64,000 nucleotides of DNA from Enhygromyxa salina. GTDB lineage: Bacteria > Myxococcota_A > Polyangia > Nannocystales > Nannocystaceae. Below the pieces are notes generated by a model. The model worked only from the letters and a program-made list of their open reading frames with translations. It ran no database searches and was not told where the DNA came from. The position numbers and the translations under genes were made by a program. The stretch is from positions 124,001 through 188,000 of the forward strand of contig NZ_JMCC02000029.1 of NCBI RefSeq assembly GCF_000737335.2, written 5' to 3'. This document shows, in pieces, positions 25,541 to 34,003 of the stretch. The first letter of the stretch is position 1. Every line of letters begins with the position of its first letter.

Positions 25541-25569
25541 AATTGGGTGGGAGTGGCAAACTTGGGCCC

Positions 25570-26229
25570 GTGCTGGGTCTCTCACGTGCGCGGCGACTGG
25601 TGAGGTGTTCGCTGGTGGTCGCGTTGATCGGGTGCGGGGGCGAGGGCGAGGCCGCCGAGAGTTCGCGCGAGGGCTGCGGGGATCCAGGCTCGCACAGTGA
25701 GCCGATCGGGAAGTACTCGTGCGCCTGCGAGCCGGGCTACGAGTGGTGCGACGAGGCGCGCGACTCGTTCGAGTGCTGCGTGGACGACAGCGCGACGACC
25801 GACGAAGGCGGCGCGCCCGAGCCGGACGCGGCGTGCGACGAGGCGCTCGCCGAGTCGCTGTTGTGTGTGCCCGATCCCTCGGGTGACCCTGGCGCGTCGT
25901 TGATGTGGGCCTGCAACGGCGAGCGGTGGGTGGAGATCGCCGGGTATGCACGCTTCGCGTGCATGGCCGAGGGGCTCGAGTTTGCCTACGGGTGCACACC
26001 GGGGCCGGCGTTCTTGTGCGGCTACGGGCCCGGGAGCCCGTGCGAGAGCGAGGGCTACGCGGGGATCTGCGTGGACGAGGAGATCATCGACACCTGCGTG
26101 TGGGGCCGGCGGACGGTCGATCGCTGCGCGCGGCTGTGCGGGGAGCTGCAGGCGTTTGGACCTGGCTTCACCGGTGGCGCGTGCGAAGACCCAGTCGAGG
26201 GCGAGCCCGCCCTGTGCGTCTGCTCCTAG
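25570..26229 (+). CDS. Cysteine-rich lipoprotein, linker-less paralogue
   Basis: 219 residues if started at GTG 25570; TTG 25543 is an alternative, and neither has a clear ribosome binding site. The signal peptide ends VALIGC. Cysteine-containing blocks follow the order of the preceding gene: YSCACEPGYEWCDEARDSFECC, here 22 residues long so given as its ends YSCACEPGYEW and DSFECC, then MWACNGERWVEI, FACMAEGLEFAYGC, GYAGICVDEEIIDTCVW and ARLCGELQAFG. The Gly-Asp linker of the paralogue is replaced by a short acidic stretch (SATTDEGGAPEPDA). Function unknown. The pair looks like a tandem duplication with divergence. An R1 repeat fragment begins 6 bp after the stop. Confidence 0.72.
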   Translation: MLGLSRARRLVRCSLVVALIGCGGEGEAAESSREGCGDPGSHSEPIGKYSCACEPGYEWCDEARDSFECCVDDSATTDEGGAPEPDAACDEALAESLLCVPDPSGDPGASLMWACNGERWVEIAGYARFACMAEGLEFAYGCTPGPAFLCGYGPGSPCESEGYAGICVDEEIIDTCVWGRRTVDRCARLCGELQAFGPGFTGGACEDPVEGEPALCVCS

Positions 26230-26235
26230 CCCAGG

Positions 26236-26283
26236 CTGTTTTCAGCTCGGGCGAGGGCTTCTCCTGGGCAGCGAGCTGTCTAC
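26236..26283 (+). repeat. R1 dispersed REP-like element, internally deleted copy B
   Basis: Starts gctgttttcagctcgggcga, keeps gggcttctc, then jumps to ctgggcagcgagct; the middle with the second hairpin arm and gtagactggttcacc is missing. It fills the gap between two convergent genes. Confidence 0.75.
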
Positions 26284-26585
26284 CCGCGCCAGCGGACCAT
26301 GTGTTGCTTGGGGTCGCGATGCAGCACCCGCGCGAGCTTGAGCGCTTCTGCGAGCGCCCATGGCCACGGCTCGCTGTCAGGTGCGGCGACGCCTGGGGCT
26401 GTTGGTGCCAGGCTCGCGCGGCCGTCCACCCAGGTGAGCTGCCCGGACCACCGCTGCGTGCCCGGCAGGTAGATCGTCACGAGGTAGCGCGGCGCCTGCT
26501 CGGGCTCCGACTCGGGCTCGCGGTCGAACACGAAGCGCGCACCCGTGGTGGGGTGCAGATCCTGGCTGGACGAGGGCGCGTTCAT
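26280..26585 (-). CDS. Small hypothetical protein coupled to the DUF2332 gene
   Basis: 101 residues from ATG 26585, overlapping the stop of the upstream DUF2332 gene (ATGA), which fixes the start; the frame is open further upstream inside that gene. The protein has no signal peptide. It reads GARFVFDREPESEPEQAPRY, LVTIYLPGTQRWSGQLTW and LAEALKLARVLHRDP, suggesting a small alpha/beta domain with a strand pair followed by a helix. No family recognised. The stop lies within R1 copy B. Translational coupling suggests a role with the DUF2332 protein. Confidence 0.65.
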   Translation of the reverse strand: MNAPSSSQDLHPTTGARFVFDREPESEPEQAPRYLVTIYLPGTQRWSGQLTWVDGRASLAPTAPGVAAPDSEPWPWALAEALKLARVLHRDPKQHMVRWRG

Positions 26586-27907
26586 CGGCGGTCGCGCAGG
26601 TCTCGGAGTTCGCTCAACCCGGGCCCAAACTCGGCGCGGATCAAATGTGGATGGGCCCAGCCAAGCTCGATGCTCTTGTGCTTGGACCCGCTGAACAGCT
26701 CGACGACCCACAGACACCAGCCGGGGTGCGGCGCGTCCTTGCCCGCGCGGGCGGGCTCGAACCGGACCCACATCCACGGCAGCTTGTGGCGAAGGCTCCA
26801 GCTGCGGGCGAAGCTCCGCATGTCGCGGGCGTAGGCGCGCTGGTCGACGTCGCTGAAGTACGCCGTCACGCAGGTGTTGTAGGCGATCACCGGGACCTCG
26901 GGGTGGGTCGGGACCGCCTTGGCCAGGAACTCCGAGACGTCACTCGGGAGCTCGACGGGCAGGATCTTGGCGGGCAGCAGGGTCTTGGCCCCCGTGCTCG
27001 CGCCCAGGCTCTGCGCGACCGCCTGCTCGATCGCCCGGCGGTGGATCGCCATGCCTTGGCGCAGAAGATCCAGCCGACGCCGTTGGTTGCCCCAAATGCA
27101 GGCTTCGAGGCGACCGTCGAACTCGGCGCCGTCGAGCTCGCCGCGCCGGGTGTCGCCGCCCACGCGGCTGAGCACCTCGGGCCCGCGCAGCTCGGCCGCC
27201 GTGAACTCTTCGAGCACGGGCTGCTCGCCGCCGCACACCGTCAAGAACTCATCGTCCTCGGACCGACCGAGGCGCAGCCGCTTGCTCGCGGTCCAGGCCA
27301 GGTCGTAGCGGCGCTGCTCGGCATAGAGGTTGAGGCCAGCCGAGCAGCCGAGCTCGACGAGGTGCACGGCCTCGGCGGACAGCAGCACGGCGGGCAGCAG
27401 CCACGCGATCCCGCGCGAGGTCTCGTTGGCGACGACCTGCCAGGTGCGCGTGCGCTCGAACAGCTCGGCACCGAGGGCGCTGACCGCGTTCAACAGGCGC
27501 TGGGGAAACTCGTCATCGGTTGGCTTGCGTGCGTCTGGGCCTTGGCCCTCGGCGACGGTCGCAAAGTAGGGGCGCAGCTCGGCGACGCGGGGATCATCGC
27601 GCAGCACGTACCAGTGCAGCGCCGCGTTGAGCCGCAGGGCCGGCTGCAGGTCGTCGATCCAGCCGGTGTCGACGCCCTCGATGTCGTCCTCTGTCAGCAG
27701 GGCGACGAGGCGCTCGCAGATCTCACGCACGGCGTTGGGATCACCGAGTTCACGCCCGCGACCTTCGGGATCGGCGAGCCAGGTGACCGCCTGCTCGAGC
27801 AGGGCTGCGGTCACTGGCGAATAACTGCGGACGAAGCCCGCCTGCGCCGCCAAGCTCGACCGATGGCGCTCCCACGCCGGATCCTTGAGCATCCCTCCAT
27901 CTACCAT
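26582..27907 (-). CDS. DUF2332-family protein (methyltransferase-like fold)
   Basis: 441 residues. The N-terminal part (SLAAQAGFVRSYSPVTAALL) and the central VHLVELGCSAGLNLYAEQRR near residue 195 are the DUF2332 hallmarks; ELGCSAGLNL resembles motif I of Rossmann-fold methyltransferases. Later conserved pieces are EACIWGNQRRRLDLLRQG near 270 and VIAYNTCVTAYFS near 345. The family is widespread in actinobacteria and proteobacteria without assigned function. Methyl transfer is a fold-based guess. It is the first gene of a two-gene unit with the small protein at 26280-26585. A partial R2 start lies 9 bp upstream of its start codon. Confidence 0.8.
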   Translation of the reverse strand: MVDGGMLKDPAWERHRSSLAAQAGFVRSYSPVTAALLEQAVTWLADPEGRGRELGDPNAVREICERLVALLTEDDIEGVDTGWIDDLQPALRLNAALHWYVLRDDPRVAELRPYFATVAEGQGPDARKPTDDEFPQRLLNAVSALGAELFERTRTWQVVANETSRGIAWLLPAVLLSAEAVHLVELGCSAGLNLYAEQRRYDLAWTASKRLRLGRSEDDEFLTVCGGEQPVLEEFTAAELRGPEVLSRVGGDTRRGELDGAEFDGRLEACIWGNQRRRLDLLRQGMAIHRRAIEQAVAQSLGASTGAKTLLPAKILPVELPSDVSEFLAKAVPTHPEVPVIAYNTCVTAYFSDVDQRAYARDMRSFARSWSLRHKLPWMWVRFEPARAGKDAPHPGWCLWVVELFSGSKHKSIELGWAHPHLIRAEFGPGLSELRDLRDRR

Positions 27908-27916
27908 AGACTTCCC

Positions 27917-27940
27917 TAGACCCCCACCTACACCTTCGCG
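27917..27940 (+). repeat. R2 start fragment
   Basis: tagacccccacctacaccttcg resembles the first 20 bases of R2; nothing after it matches. It lies in the divergent gap between the DUF2332 and aminotransferase genes. Confidence 0.45.
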
Positions 27941-28024
27941 CGGTCACCGTTCGGACTCACGCCGCTGTGCGGGCCCTTTCGGGGCGCTTGCGAGGGGGGG
28001 CGAGTTCTGAAACCATCGCGCCAC

Positions 28025-29197
28025 GTGAAGGGCCGCTTGCGACCGCTCGACTATCTCGTTTGGGCGCAGAGCGTGCCTGGCGAGGCGCGCTGGGATCTGA
28101 CCGCCAGCGGGGTCCCCGACGCCTGCGGGCCAGCCTCGCTGCATGGGCGCGAGGGCGCGGCCCCGGGACCCGGCTGGGCGCTGGGGGCCGAGCTGTCCCT
28201 GCCCGAGCTCACCCGGCGGGACCGGCGGCCCGACCTGGTCGCGGCCTTCCTCGAGGTCATCGGCGAGCGCTACGGGGTCGACCCGCAGTGCGTGGTTCCA
28301 ACCCTGGGGGCCAGCCAGGCGATCACCCAGGTGTTGTTCACCCTGGCCCGCCCCGGCGACCACGTGATCGTCGAGCGGCCCACCTTCGAGCCACTGCATG
28401 GGGTCCCCGAGACGCTCGGCCTCAACGTGTCCAGGCTCGAGCGCAAGGGCGAGGAGCGGTGGGAGCCGCTCGCGGATCGGCTGGCCCGGCTGCTCACGCC
28501 CAAGACCCGCGCCGTGATCCTCTCGAGCCTGCACAACCCGTCGGGGGTCGCGCTCGAGACTTCCACGCTCGTGGCGATCGGCGAGATGGCGGCGCGAGTC
28601 GGCGCGCTGGTGCTCGTCGATGAGGTCTATCTGGACTTCGCGTTTGACGCGAGCGGCGAGACCTACCCGTGGCAGCCGGCCTGCGTGGCGATCGAGAACG
28701 CTGTGAGCTGGTCATCCGTGACCAAGGCGTTTGGGTTCGCGGCGCTGCGTGCGGGTTGGGTGGTGGCGCGGGATCGGGAGACCGCCCAGGCGTTCCGCAG
28801 CGCGAGCCAGTACTTTCACGTGGATCCGCCCTTGGCCTCGCTGGCGCTGGCGACCGAGGTCATGCGCCACGCCGACGAGCTCGCGGCCGTCGCAGCATCG
28901 GCGATCGCTCCGGCCCGCGCCGTCATGGATCGCTGGATCGCCAGCGAAGCGCGGGTTGGCTGGGTGCCACCTTCGGCGGGTCAGACCGGCTTGGTCCGGC
29001 TCCCGGATCTCACCGCCGACTTGGACTTTGCGCGGCATCTGCGGGATCGCTACGGCACCCAAGTCGTGCCGGGGACCATGTTCGAGGCGCCGGGATCCGT
29101 TCGCGTGAGCTTCAACCTCCCGCCCGAGCAGCTCGAGCAGGCGTTGGCGACCGTCTCGGCCGCGCTCGACGACTTTGACGTGCGCGCGGTGTCGTAG
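28025..29197 (+). CDS. PLP-dependent aminotransferase, class I/II
   Basis: 390 residues from GTG 28025. Fold-type I signatures: TLGASQAITQVLFTLARPGD near 100 (phosphate-binding region), SSLHNPSGVAL near 167, LVDEVYLDFAF near 200 (the Asp and Tyr that hold the cofactor) and WSSVTKAFGFAALRAGW near 230 with the Schiff-base lysine. The C-terminal LPDLTADLDFARHLRDRYG is typical of the small domain. The substrate is not evident; the family covers aspartate, aromatic and branched-chain enzymes. The next gene, an alkyltransferase-like protein, starts 18 bp after the stop, so the two are probably one transcript. Confidence 0.88.
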   Translation: MKGRLRPLDYLVWAQSVPGEARWDLTASGVPDACGPASLHGREGAAPGPGWALGAELSLPELTRRDRRPDLVAAFLEVIGERYGVDPQCVVPTLGASQAITQVLFTLARPGDHVIVERPTFEPLHGVPETLGLNVSRLERKGEERWEPLADRLARLLTPKTRAVILSSLHNPSGVALETSTLVAIGEMAARVGALVLVDEVYLDFAFDASGETYPWQPACVAIENAVSWSSVTKAFGFAALRAGWVVARDRETAQAFRSASQYFHVDPPLASLALATEVMRHADELAAVAASAIAPARAVMDRWIASEARVGWVPPSAGQTGLVRLPDLTADLDFARHLRDRYGTQVVPGTMFEAPGSVRVSFNLPPEQLEQALATVSAALDDFDVRAVS

Positions 29198-29215
29198 GGA
29201 GGTCGAAAGTCCAAG

Positions 29216-29539
29216 GTGCAGCGAACGCCGCCCAGCGACGCGAACTGGCGAGCGATCTGTGCCGCGGTCGCGGCGATCCCAGCGGGCAAGGTCGCCAGCT
29301 ACGGCCAAGTCGCGTTGCTCGCGGGCTTGCCGGGGCGGGCGCGGCTGGTTGGGCGTGTCCTCTCACACTTGCCGCCAGGCAGCGAAGTACCGTGGCAGCG
29401 CGTCGTCAACGCTCGCGGCGAGATCAGCTTGGGCGATCGAGCTGCCGCGCGACAGCGGCGATTGCTCGAAGCCGAAGGCGTTCGCTTCGATGTGCGCGGA
29501 CGCATCGACCTGCGTCAATTCGGCGTGATCGGTCGATGA
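29216..29539 (+). CDS. Alkyltransferase-like (ATL) protein
   Basis: 107 residues from GTG 29216. It has the helix-turn-helix and wing of the O6-alkylguanine-DNA alkyltransferase C-terminal domain (AICAAVAAIPAGKVASYGQVA, given as ends AICAAVAAI and KVASYGQVA; then ARLVGRVLSHLP), but the active-site PCHR is PWQR (VPWQRVVNARGEI), so no alkyl transfer is possible. ATL proteins bind O6-alkylguanine lesions and hand them to nucleotide excision repair. The tail QRRLLEAEGVRFDVRGRIDL is the family end. It sits 18 bp after an aminotransferase gene. Confidence 0.88.
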   Translation: MQRTPPSDANWRAICAAVAAIPAGKVASYGQVALLAGLPGRARLVGRVLSHLPPGSEVPWQRVVNARGEISLGDRAAARQRRLLEAEGVRFDVRGRIDLRQFGVIGR

Positions 29540-29710
29540 GCCCAACACGCGGAATGGGCACCAAGAGCCAAGAACAGGCGCAAAGCGGCGTGAGTCTAGT
29601 TCGGACGGGTGATGAGTACCAAACTTTGCAAATCTCTCGACTAGGGCCCCCATCTCGACGTATTCACGGATCACGTCTCTAGCCTTCCGTAACCTTCAGG
29701 AGATCTCGCC

Positions 29711-30559
29711 GTGAAAAACAAGCTGCTTTCCCCCCAAATCTTCACTCTCATCGCCTGCCTTGGGCTCGCGCTCGCACCGATCGGTTGTGCCAAAGACGAG
29801 CCAGCCGACGACATGGACGGCGACACCACCGGTGATGGCGATGGCGATCCCGGCGACGGCGACGGCGACGGTGACACGACCACCGGCGACGGCGACGGCG
29901 ACCCGACCACTGGCGACGGCGACGGCGACGGTGACACGGCCACCGGCGACGGCGACGGCGACCCGATGGGCGACCTGCCCAACGGTGCGCCCTGCACCTC
30001 CGGTGCCGAGTGCCTCACGGGCCAGTGCTACATCGTGCCGCTCCTGGGTGGCCAGTGTGGCGAGTGTGACCACGACGACGACTGCCCCGATGGTGGGTGT
30101 ACGGCCCCCAACCCGTTCGAGAACAACGGCCCGACCTGCAACATGGGCGAGGCCGGCGGTGGCTGTGAGTCCGACGAGGTCTGCGAAGACGGCCTGAGCT
30201 GCGGCAACGTGCTCTCGCTGCTCCAAGGACTGATCGAGATCAACACCTGTGGCGTGTGCGCCACGGATGATGACTGCAACGGTCAGATCTGCGCGCCGAT
30301 CGTGGTCGTCGAGAACTTCGACGGTCAGAACATGTGCATCGACGAGAACTCGCTTCCGCAGGACAGCTTCTGCAACCTCGAGGGCAACGGCGACATGGCC
30401 TGCGAGAACGTCTGCTCGGTCATCGACATCATGGGCCTGGCCGAGGTTGGTGCTTGCGGCGAGTGCAACAGCGACGAGGAGTGCAACGGCGGCACCTGCC
30501 AATTCGGCGACTTCGACCTCGAGACCGGCACGCTGTCGGGCTCGGTCTGCGTCAACTGA
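29711..30559 (+). CDS. Cysteine-rich lipoprotein with Gly-Asp linker
   Basis: 282 residues from GTG 29711, preceded by AGGAG. Signal peptide ends APIGC. Residues ~30-90 form a long linker of TGDGDGDP-type repeats. The rest has six or more short cysteine modules of the form NGAPCTSGAECLTGQCY, CGECDHDDDCPDGGC, CGVCATDDDCNGQIC and CGECNSDEECNGGTC, like the Dickkopf/EGF-style repeats of myxobacterial surface proteins. Surface exposure is inferred; ligand unknown. The modules recur every ~60 residues. An excellent terminator follows. Confidence 0.82.
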   Translation: MKNKLLSPQIFTLIACLGLALAPIGCAKDEPADDMDGDTTGDGDGDPGDGDGDGDTTTGDGDGDPTTGDGDGDGDTATGDGDGDPMGDLPNGAPCTSGAECLTGQCYIVPLLGGQCGECDHDDDCPDGGCTAPNPFENNGPTCNMGEAGGGCESDEVCEDGLSCGNVLSLLQGLIEINTCGVCATDDDCNGQICAPIVVVENFDGQNMCIDENSLPQDSFCNLEGNGDMACENVCSVIDIMGLAEVGACGECNSDEECNGGTCQFGDFDLETGTLSGSVCVN

Positions 30560-30607
30560 GCGGGCTTCGCTTGGGCGAGTTGTCTCGTCCAGCCGCGAAC
30601 TAAGGAG

Positions 30608-30637
30608 GAGGCCGGCAGCTTGCCGGCCTCTTTTTTT
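30608..30637 (+). terminator. Strong intrinsic terminator
   Basis: gaggccggca and tgccggcctc form a perfect 10-bp stem with a 3-nt loop followed by seven T. It ends the lipoprotein transcript and lies 16 bp from the stop of the converging ComM-like gene. Confidence 0.92.
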
Positions 30638-30652
30638 GCGCGGCTCAGCGGC

Positions 30653-32206
30653 TCAATCGTTGTTGAGGGCGTCCGGCAACCGTCGCAGGCGGGCGGCGAG
30701 GGCGACCGCCTCCACGTTGATCGGGTCGTCTGGATCTGCCGCCGGATCCAGATCCGCGATCGTACGCGCGACCCGACGCAGCCGGTGGACGGCCCGCATG
30801 CTCAGGTTGCGCCGACGCGCGAGCCCCAGCAGCAAGTTGTTCGCGTGGTTTGTCATGGGCAGCAGCCGCTCGATCGCCTTGCCGCTGGCGGGGATCTCGG
30901 CGTTGCGGGCCCACGGCTCGGCGGCCAAGCGAGCGCGCTGACGCTCACGGGCGAAGATGATCCGCTCGCGGACGCACGCGCTCGACTCACCAAAGCTGGC
31001 GCTTGCGAGCTCGTCGGTGGTCAGCGGCGTCACGGGCACGACGAGATCCATGCGATCGATGAACGGCCCCGACACCCGACCTTGGTAGCGCTGGACGGCG
31101 GCCGGGCTGTCGGTGCACACGCGCTCGGGGTGGCCCAGGAACCCGCAGGGGCACGGGTTCATCGCGGCCATCAGCTGAAAGCCAGCGGGGTAGTGCAGCG
31201 CGTAGCGAGCCCGGACGATCGTCACCGCCCGATCCTCCAGAGGTTCACGCAGGCCCTCGATGCAGGCGCGGGGAAACTCTGGGAGCTCGTCGAGGAACAG
31301 CACGCCGCGGTGGGCCAGGCTGACCTCGCCCGGTCGCGGGGGGCTGCCGCCGCCAAGCAGCCCCGCCGGGCTGACGGTGTGGTGCGGCATGCGAACGGGC
31401 GGCTTGGTGATCAGTCCGGTTGGGATCTTGCGACGCGCGACGCCGTGGATCTTCGTGACCTCGAGCGCGTCCTCGTGATCGAGCGGCGGCAGCAAGCTGG
31501 AGATCCGTCGCGCGAGCATGGTCTTGCCGACCCCGGGCGGGCCGTGAAGCAGCAAGTTGTGGCCGCCCGCGAGCATGATCTCGAGCGCGCGCCGGGGCAG
31601 GGCGAGGCCGCGGATGTCCGCGAGATCCGGGGCGCCCTCGAACGCGCGCGCTGGCTCGATCGGGGCCCGCTCGCCGTTCCAGTGGGCCAGATCCTGCTCG
31701 CCGCGCAGCTGGGCGACGAGGCTGGGCAGATCCCGGACCGGGATGATCTCGAGCCCGGGGATCATCGCTGCTTCGCGGGCGCTGCCCTCTGCGACGACCA
31801 GGCGACGAAAGCCCTGCTGCCGGGCCGTGTCGGCGACGACCAGGGTCCCCGCCGCTGGGCGCAGGGTCCCGTCGAGCGCCAGCTCGCCCCAGAACATCGC
31901 GTTGGCGAGGCTGGCTTGCTCGATCACGCCGTGGCTTGCCAGCAGCGCGCACGCGATCGCTAGATCGCAACCGGGGCTGTCCTTGCGCTGCTCGGCCGGG
32001 GCGAGGTTGACGATCTGCTTGCGCGGCGGGACGGGCTGGCCGCAGTGGCTGAGCGCCGCACGAACCCGCTCGCGCGCCTCATTGAGCGCGCCGCTGACCT
32101 GGCCGACGATCGTCAGGCATGGCAGGCCAACGTCTACGTCGGCCTCGACCGTGATCACATAACCCTCGACGCCAAGGATCCCTGCGGAGTAGCTGTGAGC
32201 GAGCAT
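30653..32206 (-). CDS. comM: YifB/ComM-type Mg-chelatase-like AAA+ ATPase
   Basis: 517 residues. An N-terminal Lon-like domain (SAGILGVEGYVITVEADV, then NEARERVRAALSHCGQPVPP) precedes an AAA+ domain with Walker A LHGPPGVGKTMLARR near 217 and Walker B VLFLDELPEFPR near 300, arginine finger region QGRVSGPFIDRMD and a zinc-type set MNPCPCGFLGHPERVC near 350. ComM is a hexameric helicase for branch migration during natural transformation. Whether this strain is competent cannot be judged from here. Its start faces a region with an inverted repeat (GTGAT-TGCG-ATCAC at 32215-32228). Confidence 0.92.
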   Translation of the reverse strand: MLAHSYSAGILGVEGYVITVEADVDVGLPCLTIVGQVSGALNEARERVRAALSHCGQPVPPRKQIVNLAPAEQRKDSPGCDLAIACALLASHGVIEQASLANAMFWGELALDGTLRPAAGTLVVADTARQQGFRRLVVAEGSAREAAMIPGLEIIPVRDLPSLVAQLRGEQDLAHWNGERAPIEPARAFEGAPDLADIRGLALPRRALEIMLAGGHNLLLHGPPGVGKTMLARRISSLLPPLDHEDALEVTKIHGVARRKIPTGLITKPPVRMPHHTVSPAGLLGGGSPPRPGEVSLAHRGVLFLDELPEFPRACIEGLREPLEDRAVTIVRARYALHYPAGFQLMAAMNPCPCGFLGHPERVCTDSPAAVQRYQGRVSGPFIDRMDLVVPVTPLTTDELASASFGESSACVRERIIFARERQRARLAAEPWARNAEIPASGKAIERLLPMTNHANNLLLGLARRRNLSMRAVHRLRRVARTIADLDPAADPDDPINVEAVALAARLRRLPDALNND

Positions 32207-32287
32207 CGGCTTGGGTGATTGCGATCACCGTGCCGGGGACCTGATCGTCGTGATCACGGGCGCTTGCGTTGATCCCGAATTTCAAAC

Positions 32288-32327
32288 TGGCCCGGGAGCG
32301 GGCCAGGTGGCCCGGGAGCGGGCCGGG
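32288..32327. repeat. Two tandem 20-bp hairpin units
   Basis: tggcccgggagcgggccagg is repeated once with one change (ending ccggg). Each unit folds as ggcccg-ggag-cgggcc. It lies in the 177-bp divergent gap between the ComM-like and PHP lipoprotein genes. Confidence 0.75.
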
Positions 32328-32383
32328 GTCGTGTCCCGCGTGCGGGCCAGCCAAATCGGGTCGAGGTTGCGTACACTCGCGCC

Positions 32384-33970
32384 ATGGTTGCTTCGCGCTG
32401 GCCTTCGATCACCCTTGCCATGACCGCCATCTCCGCCGCGCTCGCGCTCGCTTGCGCGGACAGCTCGGGCGCCGACGGAGCGGGCGAATCGAGCGAGAGC
32501 GAAGCCAGCTCGGGGGACGGGGATGGCGACGGAGATGGAGACGGCGACGGCGACGGCGACGGAGACCCCGGCGATGGAGATGGCGACGGAGACACGTGGG
32601 GCTACTGGATCCCCGGCAAGATGCTGCCGACCGCGCGCGATCCCAACGCCCGCGGCCTGCTCGATCGTCGCGGGTTGATCCACGCCCACTCGGTCCACTC
32701 ACACGACGCGTGCGACGACGAACCCAAGGACGACCAGGGCAATTACGACGCCCCGTGTGATCGAGACTTCCGCGAGGGCCTGTGTCGCTCGCGCCACGAC
32801 TTCGTGTTCCTGACCGATCACACAAGCAGCTTCACCAGCGTCGAGTACCCCGAGACCTTGCTGTACCGGGTTGGGTTTGGCGACGTGCTCGTTGAAGAAG
32901 GCGGCGACCCGATCGCCAACTGGGCCGGCTGCGACACGTTTGACTTTGGCAACAGCGGCGACGCGCCGTTTGTGTCGGCGTTGCTGCAAGCGGGCAGCGA
33001 GGCGGCGACCATGCCGATCGGTCTGCCCGCCCACGTGGCCGCGACCGAGGCCGAGCGCGGCGCGATGCTTGGTGACAGCTCGCCCGCGGGGATCATGGCG
33101 CTGGCCGACGCGGGCGCGGTCACGCTCGTCGCCCACACCGAAGAGTGGAGCGTGCAAGAGCTGACCGAGCTGCCGCTCGACGGGTTCGAGATGTACAACA
33201 TCCACGCGAACCTGTTCTTGAACATCGTCGCGGTTGGCACCTTGCTCAGCAAGATCGGCCAGCCCGAGGCGATCCCCCATCCCGAGCTGGTGTTGTTGGC
33301 GCTGCTCAGCGAAGACCCGGCGTACATCGACACCTGGGCCAGCGTGTTGGCTTCGGGCGAGCGCAAGCTGACCACGATGGGCTCCGACTGCCACCGCAAC
33401 ACGTTTCCGCAGGAGCTCGCGGATGGCCAGCGGATCGACAGCTACGAGCGGATCATGAAGTGGTTCTCGAATCACCTGCTGGTCGAGCCCGATCTCAACG
33501 CGAACACGCCCAACGCGTTCGGCCCGGCGCAGCTGCACGAGGCCCTGGACGCGGGTCGGCTGTTTGGTGTGTTCGAGCTGCTGGGTATGCCCGAGGGCTT
33601 CGACTATCGCGGCGAACAAAACGGCGACGTGTTCGAGATCGGCGGTGAGCCGTCGCTGGCCGACGGCGCGCTGACACTGCGGGTCGAGGCCCCGACCGTG
33701 ATCGCCCGCGACCCCGCGACCGAGGTCCCGGAGATCCACCTGCGCCTGCTCAAAGCCGAAGTTGACGGCTGGCAGGAGGTTGGCTTCGTCGCGGGTCCCG
33801 AGGGAGCCGTGCCGGCGCTCGAGCTCGACGTGGCCGAGCCCGGGGCGTATCGGGCGGAGGTCCGAATCCTGCCCAAGCACCTGCTCGGGTGGTTGGGGGA
33901 AGACTACGAGCAGCTCGCCGAGCAGTCGTTCGTGTGGATCTACGCCAACCCGATCTACGTGCGCGAGTAG
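32384..33970 (+). CDS. PHP-domain (CehA/McbA-like) lipoprotein with Gly-Asp linker
   Basis: 528 residues from ATG 32384; lipobox LALAC, then a Gly-Asp linker (residues ~43-72). The remainder is a PHP phosphoesterase domain: LIHAHSVHSHDACD near 100, FVFLTDHTSSF near 145, VTLVAHTEEW near 250 and MGSDCHRNTF near 330 supply metal ligands. PHP enzymes hydrolyse phosphoesters with two or three metals; those with a CehA/McbA layout include carbamate and N-acyl hydrolases, so the substrate is open. A C-terminal beta domain (DFRGEQ... to EIHLRLLKAEVDG) is present. Anchored outside the cytoplasm by inference. Confidence 0.8.
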   Translation: MVASRWPSITLAMTAISAALALACADSSGADGAGESSESEASSGDGDGDGDGDGDGDGDGDPGDGDGDGDTWGYWIPGKMLPTARDPNARGLLDRRGLIHAHSVHSHDACDDEPKDDQGNYDAPCDRDFREGLCRSRHDFVFLTDHTSSFTSVEYPETLLYRVGFGDVLVEEGGDPIANWAGCDTFDFGNSGDAPFVSALLQAGSEAATMPIGLPAHVAATEAERGAMLGDSSPAGIMALADAGAVTLVAHTEEWSVQELTELPLDGFEMYNIHANLFLNIVAVGTLLSKIGQPEAIPHPELVLLALLSEDPAYIDTWASVLASGERKLTTMGSDCHRNTFPQELADGQRIDSYERIMKWFSNHLLVEPDLNANTPNAFGPAQLHEALDAGRLFGVFELLGMPEGFDYRGEQNGDVFEIGGEPSLADGALTLRVEAPTVIARDPATEVPEIHLRLLKAEVDGWQEVGFVAGPEGAVPALELDVAEPGAYRAEVRILPKHLLGWLGEDYEQLAEQSFVWIYANPIYVRE

Positions 33971-34003
33971 TCTGGGCAGTCGTCATGCTCGGGTCGCCGA
34001 TCG

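Noticed and set aside
30620..31963. 447-codon plus-strand frame opposite the ComM-like gene
   Set aside because: Antisense shadow; the minus-strand protein carries full Walker motifs.
24900..32600. Tandem gacggcgacggc runs as possible mobile repeats
   Set aside because: They encode the Gly-Asp linkers in frame within lipoprotein genes.
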